From JADJPG01 sp964491875 (GTDB lineage Bacteria; Verrucomicrobiota; Verrucomicrobiia; Limisphaerales; JADJPG01): a DNA stretch of 64,000 nt. Position 1 is the stretch's first letter, and every line of letters begins with the position of its first letter. Both the position numbers and the translations under genes were made by a program. This document shows, piece after piece, positions 44,385-53,952 of the stretch. Under the pieces are notes generated by a model that was given only the letters and a program-made list of their open reading frames with translations, was not told the origin of the DNA and did not search any database. The stretch covers positions 62,001-126,000 of the forward strand of contig CAZBIC010000012.1 in the NCBI GenBank assembly GCA_964491875.1. Direction: 5' to 3'.

Positions 44385-46473
44385 GCGGCGAAATCTCAAT
44401 TCAATGGGGGCACTCACTCCTTGGCGCGCCTGTCGCTGGCCAGTTGTGTTGTTCCTGATCCTTCAAGCGTGTGGGTGTTGGCCGGTTTCCTTGTGGTCGC
44501 AGCCTGCCCTTTCAGCTCCCGCAGAAATGCGTTTGATTTCGACCCAGTCCCGTTGGCGCTACGTCGATACCGGCGAATCGCTTCCGATCAGCTGGCCGAC
44601 ACCGCAGTTCGACGATCAATTCTGGCCCGAGGGCAATGCTCCATTGGGTTACGGCGAAGGGGATGAAGGTACGGTGCTGGGGTTCGGTCCGGATCCGTTC
44701 GCACGGATCATTTCCACCTACCTGCGCAGAACTTTCGTCGTCACGAACGCCTCCTCCTACGATCTGCTGCTTGTCGATGTCTCTTTTGATGACGGAGTGG
44801 TGGGCTACTTAAATGGCAGGGAGCTGTTTCGGCTCAACATGCCAGATGGCGTCCTTGCTCCGACAACGCCAGCCGTCACGAATGTGAGTGGTCCCCAGGA
44901 GAAGCAGTTCACTCGCTTGGTGGTTCCCGCTAGTGGATTGACGGAGACAAATGTGTTTGCTCTCGAACTCCACCAAGCCACCCCGACCAGTCCTGACCTC
45001 AGGATTGATCTCGCCGTGACTGCCACGAATTCTGTTCAGTTCGTTCGAGGCCCATACTTACAGATGGGCACCACGAACAGTGCTGTGGTTCGCTGGCGAA
45101 CCGCAGTGCCGAATCCCACCTGGCTGAGTTACGGAACCAGCGAGTTAGATCTTACTGAGTTCGTTCTTAACCCCATGCTGGTCACCAACCACTTTGTTCG
45201 TCTCGCTGGGCTCGCACCGGATACTCGGTACTTCTACCGGGTTGGTTCAGGCATGGAAGGCGCCGGATATCGCAGCGGGGCTTTTCGAACTGACGCGCAC
45301 AGTCCCCGTCCAACACGCATCTGGGCAATTGGCGACGCGGGCACCCATTCGGCGAGTCAACGGATGGTTCGCGATGCCTACCTGAATGATGCGGCCAATC
45401 GCAAGACAGACGTCTGGTTGATGCTGGGAGACAATGCCTACGGCGCCGGCACCGATGCGCAGTATCAGTCGGCTGTGTTCGATACCTACTCACAATTGCT
45501 CGCCAATTTCTTCCTCTGGCCGGCTCTGGGGAATCACGACGCCTACGCCGGTCCCACGTTCGACGATCTCCCATACTTTGAGATCTTCACCCTGCCTGCG
45601 GGCGGAGAGGTGGGTGGAGTACCATCAGGAACGGAGAAATATTACTCCTTCAATTGGGCCAACATTCATTTCGTGTGCCTTGACTCAATGACAAGCGACC
45701 GAACGGAGTTTGGTCCAATGAGCGTGTGGCTTAGGTCGGATCTGGCGCAGCATAATCAAGAGTGGTTGGTCGCCTACTGGCATCATCCGCCGTACAGTGC
45801 TGGCTCGCACAATTCAGATGTTGAGGTCGAACTTGTTGAAATGCGCGAGAAGATCGTCCCAATCCTTGAAGCGCACGGAGTGGACCTTGTTTTGTCCGGG
45901 CACAGTCATTCCTACGAGAGATCTTATATGCTGCACGGCCACTACGGGCATTCAGGCATGCTGAGTCCAGAAATGCTCAAAGACAGCGGGAGTGGTCGTC
46001 CTGAGGAGTCGGGGCCTTACCGGAAGCAAGTGGAGGGCGCTGGCGCTGGAGAAGGAGCTGTTTATGTCGTAGCTGGTTCGGCGGGACAAGTGGGGGGAGG
46101 GACCCTAAATCATCCTGCCATGCGGATCTCGTTGAACCAATTGGGGTCGCTAGTCATCGATGTCCACGGATCACGCCTGGACGCTCGCTTTTTGCGGGCC
46201 ACAGGAGATGTTGGCGACTCGTTTACCATCCAGAAGCCAAGCCGTCGCGAGCAGTTCAGGATTCTGACGCTACAATCAACCAATGGTTTGGTTAAGGCCC
46301 GCTGGAATTCTATACCCGGCCGGCGCTATCAAATCGAATCAGCATTGAGCCTCGAAGATGCCTCTTGGGTTGCAGCCGGCGATCCGGTCACTGCCACGGA
46401 GAACACCAGTTCGTGGTCTGGGGTTTATACCGGTGCACCGGCCGTTTACTACCGGGTCGTTGAACTGCCGTGA
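44377..46473 (+). CDS. Secreted purple-acid-phosphatase-like metallophosphoesterase
   Basis: Up to 698 residues from GTG 44377, which overlaps the stop of the giant gene by 8 bp. ATG 44404 is an alternative and gives a better signal peptide (WPVVLFLILQACG). Residues about 50-215 are a beta-rich domain with DDGVVGYLNG. About 220-305 is an FN3-like domain (VQFVRGPYLQMG). The catalytic part has IGDAGTH, LGDNAYG, LGNHD, YWHHPPYS and SGHSHSYER, the full dimetal set. The last 75 residues resemble the C-terminal region of other secreted proteins here (RRYQIESALSLEDASW). Likely an extracellular phosphomonoesterase or phosphodiesterase. Confidence 0.9.
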   Translation: MSRRRNLNSMGALTPWRACRWPVVLFLILQACGCWPVSLWSQPALSAPAEMRLISTQSRWRYVDTGESLPISWPTPQFDDQFWPEGNAPLGYGEGDEGTVLGFGPDPFARIISTYLRRTFVVTNASSYDLLLVDVSFDDGVVGYLNGRELFRLNMPDGVLAPTTPAVTNVSGPQEKQFTRLVVPASGLTETNVFALELHQATPTSPDLRIDLAVTATNSVQFVRGPYLQMGTTNSAVVRWRTAVPNPTWLSYGTSELDLTEFVLNPMLVTNHFVRLAGLAPDTRYFYRVGSGMEGAGYRSGAFRTDAHSPRPTRIWAIGDAGTHSASQRMVRDAYLNDAANRKTDVWLMLGDNAYGAGTDAQYQSAVFDTYSQLLANFFLWPALGNHDAYAGPTFDDLPYFEIFTLPAGGEVGGVPSGTEKYYSFNWANIHFVCLDSMTSDRTEFGPMSVWLRSDLAQHNQEWLVAYWHHPPYSAGSHNSDVEVELVEMREKIVPILEAHGVDLVLSGHSHSYERSYMLHGHYGHSGMLSPEMLKDSGSGRPEESGPYRKQVEGAGAGEGAVYVVAGSAGQVGGGTLNHPAMRISLNQLGSLVIDVHGSRLDARFLRATGDVGDSFTIQKPSRREQFRILTLQSTNGLVKARWNSIPGRRYQIESALSLEDASWVAAGDPVTATENTSSWSGVYTGAPAVYYRVVELP

Positions 46474-46604
46474 TTCTTTTCGTGAGAAATCGCCGTGAAC
46501 AGAAGCGAAATGGTATGCAGATGTGCAATTCACGAGGACATTGAACAATTACCCCTGACCTTTCGTCCACATAAGCGTTTGCGACACACCATTGTATTGT
46601 TGAT

Positions 46605-47957
46605 ATGAGCAAATCCTGGCAAATCCCGCGGCGGACGTTTCTCCGAGGCCTCGGCACCGCGATCGCCCTTCCCATGCTGGAATCGATGGCTCCGGTACGT
46701 CTCCTCGCTTCCGATGCGACCGGTGCCGCCAAGGCGCTGCCGAAACGCATGGCGTTTGTCTACGTGCCGAACGGCGCAAACATGGATGATTGGACGCCCA
46801 AACAGGTGGGCGCTGATTTCGAACTGCCGTTCATTCTGGAGCCGCTGAAGAATTCCCAGAAGGATCTGTTGATCCTGTCCGGGCTCGCCCAGGACAAGGG
46901 GCGTCCGCATGGCGACGGAGCAGGGGATCACGCTCGCGCTTCCGCGACGTTTTTGACCGGCTGCAAGGCGCGCAAGACTCCGGGTGCGGATATCAAGGTC
47001 GGCATTTCCGTCGATCAGGTCGCGGCGCAAAAGATCGGCAGCCAAACCCGGCTGGCCTCGCTCGAACTCGGCACCGACAAAGCACGTCTCGCGGGCAACT
47101 GTGATTCCGGTTACAGCTGCGCGTACTCGTTCAATATTTCCTGGAAAGGCGAATCCACCCCCATGCCGCCGGAAGTGGATCCGCGTCAGGTTTTCGATCG
47201 ACTTTTCGGCAACGGCAACGCCGGGGAAATGGACGAAGCTCGCGTCAAGCGTGACCGGTATCGTAAGAGCGTTCTGGATTTTGCGTTGGAAGACGCGCGT
47301 CGTTTGAAGTCCGACTTGGGCTACACGGATCGCCGGAAGCTGGACGAATATCTCACCGCGGTCCGCGAGCTGGAGCAGCGCATCGAACGCGCCAATGCGT
47401 TCGCCGCGGAGCTGCCCGATTACCAGCGTCCGACCGGAATTCCCCGCAGCTACGAGGATCATCTGCGGTTGCAGTATGATTTGCTGGCGCTGGCGTTCCA
47501 GACCGACTCCACCCGCATCGCCACCTACATCATGGCGCACGACGGCAGCAACCGGCAGTATCCGTTTATCGGCGTGCGCGATGGGCATCATGACTTGTCC
47601 CATCATGGCGGTGATGACGAGAAGAAGGCGAAGATTGCGAAGATCAATCGCTTCCACGCCACGCAGTTCGCGTACTTTGTCGAGAAGCTGAAATCGATCA
47701 AGGAAGGCGACGGCACATTGCTGGACAACTGCATGATCGTTTACGGTTCGGGTTTGGGCGATGGCAATCGCCACAATCACGACAACCTTCCGGTTCTGCT
47801 CGCCGGTCGTGGTGGCGGCAGCATTCAATCCGGTCGCCATCTCCGGTTCGAACGCGAGACGCCGATGACCAATCTCTTCCTCTCGATGCTGGATCGAGTG
47901 GGCGCTCCGACGGAACGCATCGGCGACAGCACCGGTCTCCTTCCGCAGCTCTCGTAA
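46605..47957 (+). CDS. DUF1552 protein with Tat-type signal
   Basis: A 450-residue protein. The N-terminus IPRRTFLRGLGTAIALPML is a twin-arginine signal, so a folded protein is exported. The body has DUF1552 features as known from planctomycetes and verrucomicrobia: KRMAFVYVPNGANMDDW, GDHARASATFLTG, VDQVAAQKIG and LLDNCMIVYGSGLGDGNRHNHDNLP. Biochemical function is unknown. The gene usually sits beside a DUF1587/1588/1592/1595 cytochrome-like partner, but here both neighbours are unrelated. A hairpin follows its stop. Confidence 0.92.
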   Translation: MSKSWQIPRRTFLRGLGTAIALPMLESMAPVRLLASDATGAAKALPKRMAFVYVPNGANMDDWTPKQVGADFELPFILEPLKNSQKDLLILSGLAQDKGRPHGDGAGDHARASATFLTGCKARKTPGADIKVGISVDQVAAQKIGSQTRLASLELGTDKARLAGNCDSGYSCAYSFNISWKGESTPMPPEVDPRQVFDRLFGNGNAGEMDEARVKRDRYRKSVLDFALEDARRLKSDLGYTDRRKLDEYLTAVRELEQRIERANAFAAELPDYQRPTGIPRSYEDHLRLQYDLLALAFQTDSTRIATYIMAHDGSNRQYPFIGVRDGHHDLSHHGGDDEKKAKIAKINRFHATQFAYFVEKLKSIKEGDGTLLDNCMIVYGSGLGDGNRHNHDNLPVLLAGRGGGSIQSGRHLRFERETPMTNLFLSMLDRVGAPTERIGDSTGLLPQLS

Positions 47958-47999
47958 TCGGCGGCATCCGTCCGTGCTGCCGAGTGGTGGAATAGTTTT
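47958..47999 (+). terminator. Probable intrinsic terminator after the DUF1552 gene
   Basis: A 9-bp stem (TCGGCGGCA with TGCTGCCGA, one G-T wobble) and an 8-nt loop start right after the stop codon. The stem is followed 12 nt later by TTTT. The distance between stem and T-run is longer than ideal. Confidence 0.5.
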
Positions 48000-48258
48000 C
48001 TGGTTCTCAGAAGAAATCAGAAGGCGGTTTCACGTTCGAGACTTCCGGTCGCCGAAGTCTCGCTTCAACGCCTCTTTCCAACCGTTGCATATTTCCCTCG
48101 TTGCCTTTCGCGCAGCATTCCCGGAGGGCCAAATGGCATATCCACCTTGCCTTCAACGGCGGTGAGCCATACAAAAGGCGGGCGCGGTAACCGTCCAAAA
48201 ACCTCGGCCAGCCGGACTTCCCCGAGCGTTACGCCAGACGTTTCCCCGCCCTTGCAAC
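48000..48258. other. Noncoding spacer before the FecR-TPR gene
   Basis: Together with the hairpin before it, this makes 301 bp between two plus-strand genes. I see no convincing ORF, repeat or RNA fold here. A promoter for the FecR-TPR gene is expected, but no clear -35/-10 pair stands out. Confidence 0.5.
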
Positions 48259-51200
48259 ATGTCGTCTCCAATTCGTCTAGCCGGACCATGGTTTACTCGC
48301 TGCCTTTGGCTCGCGGTTCTCGCGACTGGGATCCTTTTGCCAGCCCGGACGCGCGGCGCGGACGCTGCCGATCCTTCGGCTGTGCTGTTGACGGCGGAAG
48401 GGCGGGTGGAGGTCAGTCGCAAGGGAACCGTTCAATGGAACCGGGCTCAAACCAATCAGGCGTTGCAGCTCGGCGATCGTCTGCGCACGGGCATGCGGAG
48501 TCGGGCCACGGTCCGCTGGTCCGATCTCAGCGTGATGCGGGTGAATGAACTGACAAGCATTGAAGTTCAGCCGCCGGAGAAAGCCGGACAGAAGCCGCAG
48601 ATGGAACTCAAGTCGGGCGCGACCTACTTTTTCAGCCGCGAGAATCCCACGGAGGTTCAGTTCCGTACGCCGGTGGCGTCCGGCGCCATTCGTGGAACGG
48701 AGTTTGAATTGCGCGTTGCCGACGATGGCCGGACGACGCTCTCCCTGATCGATGGCGCGGTCGAATTGACGGCAGCGCAGCAGACCGAAACGTTGCATAG
48801 CGGGGAACAGGGAATCGTCGAGCCCGGTCAGGCTCCAAGGAAGACGGCGCTCCTGAACGCCAGCGCGGTGATTCAGTGGGTGCTCTACTATCCCGCGGTG
48901 GTGGATCTCGATGAGATCGGACTGAGCGTTCCTGAGATGGAGATGTTCGCTGAATCATTGAAAGCCTATCGCAGCGGCGACCTGTTGGCGGCGTTGGCCC
49001 GTTATCCGGAAACACGCCAGCCGGCCTCCGATCCGGAACGAGTGCTGCGTGCAGCGTTGCTTTTGGCAGCGGGACAGGTGGAGCCATCGGAAGCTGATCT
49101 TCGTGCGACGACTTCCGAGACGGCACCCGTTCGCGCTCTGCGAGAAATGGTGGCGACGGTTCGCAGTGATTCCTTCGAGTTGCGGTCGACTCCAGAAACA
49201 GCGAGCGAATGGATGGCTCGTTCGTATTCCCTTCAGGCGCGTTCCCAGCTGGCGGATGCGCTGGCGGCGGCGCGGTCGGCCACCGTGAAGTCGCCGAAGT
49301 TCGGCTCCGCGTGGATTCGCGTTGCGGAATTGGAATTCAGTTTCGGTCGCAGCAGCGACGCGTTGGTGGCTTTGGAGAAAGGGCTCGAACTCTCGCCTCG
49401 TCAGGCGCAAGGGCTCGCCCTGAAGGGCTTCCTGCTCGCGGCGCGAATGCACACTTACGAAGCCATGGAGTATTTCGAGCGCGCCGTGGAAATGGATGGT
49501 GCGCTGGGCAACGCCTGGCTGGGCCGTGGATTGATGAAGATTCGGCAGGGTGAGGGACGCGCCGGCCGGGCGGATTTGCAGGTGGCGCCCGCGCTCGAGC
49601 CGCAACGTGCCATCCTCCGCAGTTATTTGGGCAAGGCCTTCAGTCACACTCGCGACACCGCGCGGGCGGAGAAGGATCTGGCCCTGGCGCGAAAGTTGGA
49701 TCCGAACGATCCCACCGGCTGGCTCTACTCGGCGCTGTTGAACGAGCAGCAGAATCGCATCAACGAAGCCGTGGGCGCGCTGGAAAAATCCAAGGCGCTG
49801 AACGAAAACCGCAGCCTGTTCCGCTCGCGGTTGTTGCTTGATCAAGATCAGGCCGTGCGCAGCGCGAACCTCGCCGCTATCTACCGCGACGTGGGGATGA
49901 CCGAGATCAGCGTGCAGGAGGCGGCGCGGGCGGTAAATCTCGACTACGGCAATCACTCGGCGCATCTCTTCCTCGCCAACAGCTACGACGCGATGCGCGA
50001 TCCGAAGTTGATCAATCTTCGCTACGAGACGCCAGCGTTCAGCGAACTGCTCGTCGCGCAGTTGCTGGCGCCTCCCGGTGGCGGCACGCTATCGCAGAAT
50101 GTTTCGCAGCAGGAATATTCGCAGTTCTTCGATCGCGATCGATTCGGTCTGTTCTCCAGCACGGAATATTTCAGCAGCGGCGACTGGGTGCAGCGCGGCT
50201 CTCACTACGGAGTGTTCGGCGCGAGCAGCTTTGCCTTCGATGCATATTACCGGACGGAGAACGGCCAGCGACCGAACAACGATCTGGAGCAGCTCGATCT
50301 TTCCTTTCGTTTCAAACATCAGCTGACGGCGCAGGACGGGCTGTTCTTCCAGGTGAGCCGGTTCGAATCCGAGTCAGGCGATGTGGCGCAGTATTACAAC
50401 CACGACCGGCGGCTTTCCGGCATGCCCACGCCGAGTCTCGCGCTCCGGGTGACGGAAAAGCAGGAACCCAATCTCCTCGTCGGATATCACCGCGAATGGT
50501 CGCCGGGCAGTCACACGCTGTTCCTTGGTGGCCGCTTCGACGACACATTTACTCTTCAGGATTCCACGGTCGACGACTCTTCGCCCGCGGTCTTGTATTA
50601 CCGGACGTTCGTCGTGCCGTTCACCACGACGACGAATCGCGTGCTGCGCACCGTGCCGAATCTGACGGCGGTCGATTATCGCAGCGAGATCGAGGCTTAC
50701 TCGGCGGAGCTCCAGCACATCTGGCAGACACCGCGACAGACGCTGGTGGTCGGCGCACGATACCAAGCCGGCTGGACGGATGCTTCCAATGAGCTCGAAC
50801 ATCAGCCGCTGCTGGCTCCGACGCCCACGGAATTGTTCTCTCGCGACGTGGAAACCCGCCTCGACCGCATCAGCGCTTACGGCTACGAGACGTGGCAAAT
50901 CGTCGATCGCCTACAACTCACCGCCGGCGTCAGTTACGATCGCCTGTCGTATCCGCGCAATGTCGACACGTCGCCCATCGAAGGTCGCGAGACGAGCGAG
51001 GATCAGTTCTCGCCCAAGGCCGGACTAATCTGGTCGCCGACGAAGAACACTCATCTCCGCTCCTACTATGCGCAGTCGCTGGGCGGTGTGTTCTTTGATT
51101 CGAGCGTGCGCCTCGAGCCGACCCAGATTGCCGGATTCAACCAGTCGTTCCGCAGCTTGATTCCGGAGTCTGTGATCGGTCTGGTCCCGGGAACGAGTTT

Positions 51201-51825
51201 TGAAACGTATGGCTTGGGAGTCGACCACGCGATCTCGTCGTCGGGAACCTATTTCCTCGTGGAAGGACAATCACTGAATTCCGACGCCACCCGAACGGTC
51301 GGCGTCTTCACCAACAGCGACGTGAATACTCCGGCTGCGGATTCTCCTTCGAGCACCCGGCAGTCGCTCGATTACACTGAGAACTCGCTGCTGGTCTCGG
51401 TCAATCAGCTGCTGGGCAGGGAATGGGCGCTGGGCGTTCGCTACAAGCTGACCCATTCCGAACTGGACGGGCGGTTCCCAAATCTGCCGTCGGACACGAC
51501 AGGCACCACGGGTTTTGAAGATCTCTCCAGCTACCTGCACCAGGTGAATCTCTATGCGATCTACCATCATCGCTGCGGATTCTTCGCGCAGTTCAACACC
51601 GTGTGGTCGCAACAATCGAATCAAGGCTACACACCGGACATTCCGGGAGATGACTTCTGGCAATACAACGTTCACGTTGGCTATCGCTTCTATCAACGGC
51701 GGGCGGAGGCGCGGATCGGCGTGCTCAATCTCAGCGATCAGAATTACCGGCTGAACCCGCTGACCCTCTACAACGAACTGCCACGTGAACGCACGCTGGT
51801 GGCGAGCTTGAAGTGGTATTTCTAA
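48259..51825 (+). CDS. FecR domain-TPR-outer-membrane beta-barrel fusion protein
   Basis: A 1188-residue protein with a signal peptide (WLAVLATGILLPARTRGADA). A FecR-like domain (about 40-190) includes LQLGDRLRTGMRSRATVRW, RTPVASGAIRGTEFELRV and GEQGIVEPGQ. TPR repeats (about 300-570) include ALVALEKGLELSPRQ and AMEYFERAVEMDGALGNAWLGRG. A TonB-receptor-like barrel (about 620-1188) consists of alternating aromatic strands and ends ASLKWYF, the outer-membrane C-terminal signature. No plug domain or TonB box is seen, so transport is doubtful. The FecR fold would lie in the periplasm here. It is followed 40 bp later by a CHASE2 cyclase. Confidence 0.87.
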   Translation: MSSPIRLAGPWFTRCLWLAVLATGILLPARTRGADAADPSAVLLTAEGRVEVSRKGTVQWNRAQTNQALQLGDRLRTGMRSRATVRWSDLSVMRVNELTSIEVQPPEKAGQKPQMELKSGATYFFSRENPTEVQFRTPVASGAIRGTEFELRVADDGRTTLSLIDGAVELTAAQQTETLHSGEQGIVEPGQAPRKTALLNASAVIQWVLYYPAVVDLDEIGLSVPEMEMFAESLKAYRSGDLLAALARYPETRQPASDPERVLRAALLLAAGQVEPSEADLRATTSETAPVRALREMVATVRSDSFELRSTPETASEWMARSYSLQARSQLADALAAARSATVKSPKFGSAWIRVAELEFSFGRSSDALVALEKGLELSPRQAQGLALKGFLLAARMHTYEAMEYFERAVEMDGALGNAWLGRGLMKIRQGEGRAGRADLQVAPALEPQRAILRSYLGKAFSHTRDTARAEKDLALARKLDPNDPTGWLYSALLNEQQNRINEAVGALEKSKALNENRSLFRSRLLLDQDQAVRSANLAAIYRDVGMTEISVQEAARAVNLDYGNHSAHLFLANSYDAMRDPKLINLRYETPAFSELLVAQLLAPPGGGTLSQNVSQQEYSQFFDRDRFGLFSSTEYFSSGDWVQRGSHYGVFGASSFAFDAYYRTENGQRPNNDLEQLDLSFRFKHQLTAQDGLFFQVSRFESESGDVAQYYNHDRRLSGMPTPSLALRVTEKQEPNLLVGYHREWSPGSHTLFLGGRFDDTFTLQDSTVDDSSPAVLYYRTFVVPFTTTTNRVLRTVPNLTAVDYRSEIEAYSAELQHIWQTPRQTLVVGARYQAGWTDASNELEHQPLLAPTPTELFSRDVETRLDRISAYGYETWQIVDRLQLTAGVSYDRLSYPRNVDTSPIEGRETSEDQFSPKAGLIWSPTKNTHLRSYYAQSLGGVFFDSSVRLEPTQIAGFNQSFRSLIPESVIGLVPGTSFETYGLGVDHAISSSGTYFLVEGQSLNSDATRTVGVFTNSDVNTPAADSPSSTRQSLDYTENSLLVSVNQLLGREWALGVRYKLTHSELDGRFPNLPSDTTGTTGFEDLSSYLHQVNLYAIYHHRCGFFAQFNTVWSQQSNQGYTPDIPGDDFWQYNVHVGYRFYQRRAEARIGVLNLSDQNYRLNPLTLYNELPRERTLVASLKWYF

Positions 51826-51865
51826 ACTGTTTCGCCCTCTCGCCGCGGAACCGACGACGACACGC

Positions 51866-53905
51866 GTGATTAAACTGGCCAGCCTGCGCGGGAAGATCAG
51901 CCGGAGCCTGGTGGCTGCCGTCTTCGGTGGGCTGCTGGCTTCCGGACTGGGCGTTCTCCTTCACACCTACACCGCTGGCCGCGGCTTGATCGATCACAGC
52001 TACGAGCTTCAGTTGGTGGCGCGTGGCCATGTGCAGGCGCAGGAGGCAGTGATCGTCTACCTCGACGAAAAGTCGCACAAGGCGCTTGGGCAGCCGCTGA
52101 ACGCTCCGTGGGATCGAACGCTGCACGCGCGCTTGATCAACCGGCTGACCGCCGCCGGCGCGAAAGCCATTGTCTTCGATATTATTTTCGGAGATCCCGA
52201 TGCGCGAAATCCGCTCGCGGATGTCCAGATGGCGCAGGCGATCAAGGACAGCGGGCGCGTCATCCTGGGAATCGATCTCGTCCGGTTCGGCCGCAACGAT
52301 CGTCAGGGCATTCCTCCGATTGAAATGTTCTACACCAACGCGGCTGGCGCAGGGTCTGTGGAGGTGCTGGCAGATTCGGATTTGGTGGTGCGCGAGCTGA
52401 ATGCGTGGGACGACGATTTGGGCATTCCCAGCTTGAGCGGAACTGCTGCTTCTTTCGTCAGCGGAACTTCGGATTTCGAACAGCTGTCGAAGTCCGGGCG
52501 TGGTAATCGCTGGGTGAACTACTACGGCCCTCCGCACTACCTGCCGTCCATCGGATACTCGGATGCGCTGAGCGCGACGGCGGTGGAGGACAGTTTCTTC
52601 CGCGACAATGTAGTGTTCGTTGGTGCGCGTTTGTTCACGAAGTTCGCGGGAGAACGGAAGGATGAATACGCGCATCCGTTCTCCTACTGGATGTCGAACT
52701 CGATGGTGAAAGAGCGTGGAGCGATCTTCGTCGCCGGAGTTGAGATTCAGGCGACCATGTTTCTCAATCTGCTCCGCGGTGACTGGCTTTCCCGCTGGTC
52801 ACAGCAGACGGAGCGCGTGCTGATTGCGGCTTTGGGATTGGTGTTCGGGTTCGGGCTCGTGAGATTGCGTCCGGTCATGGCGACGGTGGTGGGATTGGGC
52901 GGACTCGTCTTCGTGGTCGCGGGCTTTCAGGTTTTGTTCAATCAGAAGCTCATCTGGTTTCCATGGTTGATCATTCTCGTGCAAGTCGTCGTCGCGCTGG
53001 CGTGGTCCATCCTGTTCAACTCCGTCCAGTTTTACGTCCAGCAGCGCTTGTATGAACACACGCTGACGCGGTTCCTGCCGCCTACGCTGGTCCGGAAGTT
53101 TGCGGGCAACCCGGAGCTGCTCAAACCGGGCGCGGTGGAGCAGACCATCAGCATCTTCTTCTCTGACATTGCGGATTTCACCGAGCTGTCGCGAAACATC
53201 GACTCCGATGCGCTGGCGAAGTTGATGAACAATTACTTTGAGACGGCGGTTTCGCGGTGCATTCATCCGACCGAGGGCACCATCGCGAAATACATCGGTG
53301 ACGCGATTTTTGCGTTCTGGAACGCGCCGGATCCGCAGGCGGATCATCCGTGGCGCGCTTGTGCGGCGGCGCTGCGGTTTCGTGATCAAAAGGCGCAGTC
53401 AGTGGATGGAAAGCCGCTCCGCACGCGGATCGGCATTCACACGGCTTCGGCGCGCGTGGGAAACTTCGGGAGTGCGGAACGCGTGGATTACACCGCGCTC
53501 GGTGAGAGCGTGAATCTCGGGTCGCGTCTCGAAGGCTTGAACAAGGTGTTGGGCACGGATTGCGTGATCAGCCAGTCGACCCGGGAACTGATTGGCGATC
53601 GACTGGTGACGCGGCCGCTCGGTCTGTTTCAGTTGAAGGGATTCGGCAAACCGATTGGCGTTTTCGAATTGGTGGGCTGGCCGGAGGAGGCCGAGGCGAC
53701 GCGTCCCTGGCGTGAGGCCTTCGCCCACGCGCTCGAGGATTATCATGGGCGAAAGCTCGAGGCTGCGGAGAAGGGTTTCCAGCGAACGCTGGAGCTGAGG
53801 CCGGGTGACGGACCGTCCCGCTTCTACCTCGCGAAGCTGGAAGAGCTGAAGGGAATGACGCTGGCCGACGACTGGGCCACGCACACCATCATGCGCGAAA
53901 AGTGA
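51866..53905 (+). CDS. CHASE2-domain adenylate/guanylate cyclase
   Basis: A 679-residue membrane protein starting at GTG 51866. TM1 is about 17-37, the extracytoplasmic CHASE2 domain about 40-305 (KAIVFDIIFGDPD), and three TM helices about 316-390. The class III cyclase domain is about 425-590, with metal Asp434 (FFSDIADFTELS) and Asp479 (KYIGDAIFAFWN), and the transition-state region NLGSRLEGLN. A short TPR-like C-terminus follows. All catalytic residues I can check are present, so it should make cAMP or cGMP. Co-orientation with the FecR-TPR-barrel gene suggests one regulated unit. Confidence 0.93.
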   Translation: MIKLASLRGKISRSLVAAVFGGLLASGLGVLLHTYTAGRGLIDHSYELQLVARGHVQAQEAVIVYLDEKSHKALGQPLNAPWDRTLHARLINRLTAAGAKAIVFDIIFGDPDARNPLADVQMAQAIKDSGRVILGIDLVRFGRNDRQGIPPIEMFYTNAAGAGSVEVLADSDLVVRELNAWDDDLGIPSLSGTAASFVSGTSDFEQLSKSGRGNRWVNYYGPPHYLPSIGYSDALSATAVEDSFFRDNVVFVGARLFTKFAGERKDEYAHPFSYWMSNSMVKERGAIFVAGVEIQATMFLNLLRGDWLSRWSQQTERVLIAALGLVFGFGLVRLRPVMATVVGLGGLVFVVAGFQVLFNQKLIWFPWLIILVQVVVALAWSILFNSVQFYVQQRLYEHTLTRFLPPTLVRKFAGNPELLKPGAVEQTISIFFSDIADFTELSRNIDSDALAKLMNNYFETAVSRCIHPTEGTIAKYIGDAIFAFWNAPDPQADHPWRACAAALRFRDQKAQSVDGKPLRTRIGIHTASARVGNFGSAERVDYTALGESVNLGSRLEGLNKVLGTDCVISQSTRELIGDRLVTRPLGLFQLKGFGKPIGVFELVGWPEEAEATRPWREAFAHALEDYHGRKLEAAEKGFQRTLELRPGDGPSRFYLAKLEELKGMTLADDWATHTIMREK

Positions 53906-53952
53906 TCCGGCAGCCGATGGCCGGCAACGAGTCTCGATAGGAGCATTGTGGA

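Noticed and set aside
46530..47840. Long minus-strand open frame (436 codons) opposite the DUF1552 gene
   Set aside because: The plus strand encodes a clear Tat-exported DUF1552 protein. The antisense frame has no motif and arises from the high GC content.
53906..53952. CCGGC...GCCGG hairpin between convergent genes, considered as a terminator
   Set aside because: The stem is only 5 bp and no T-run follows on either strand.
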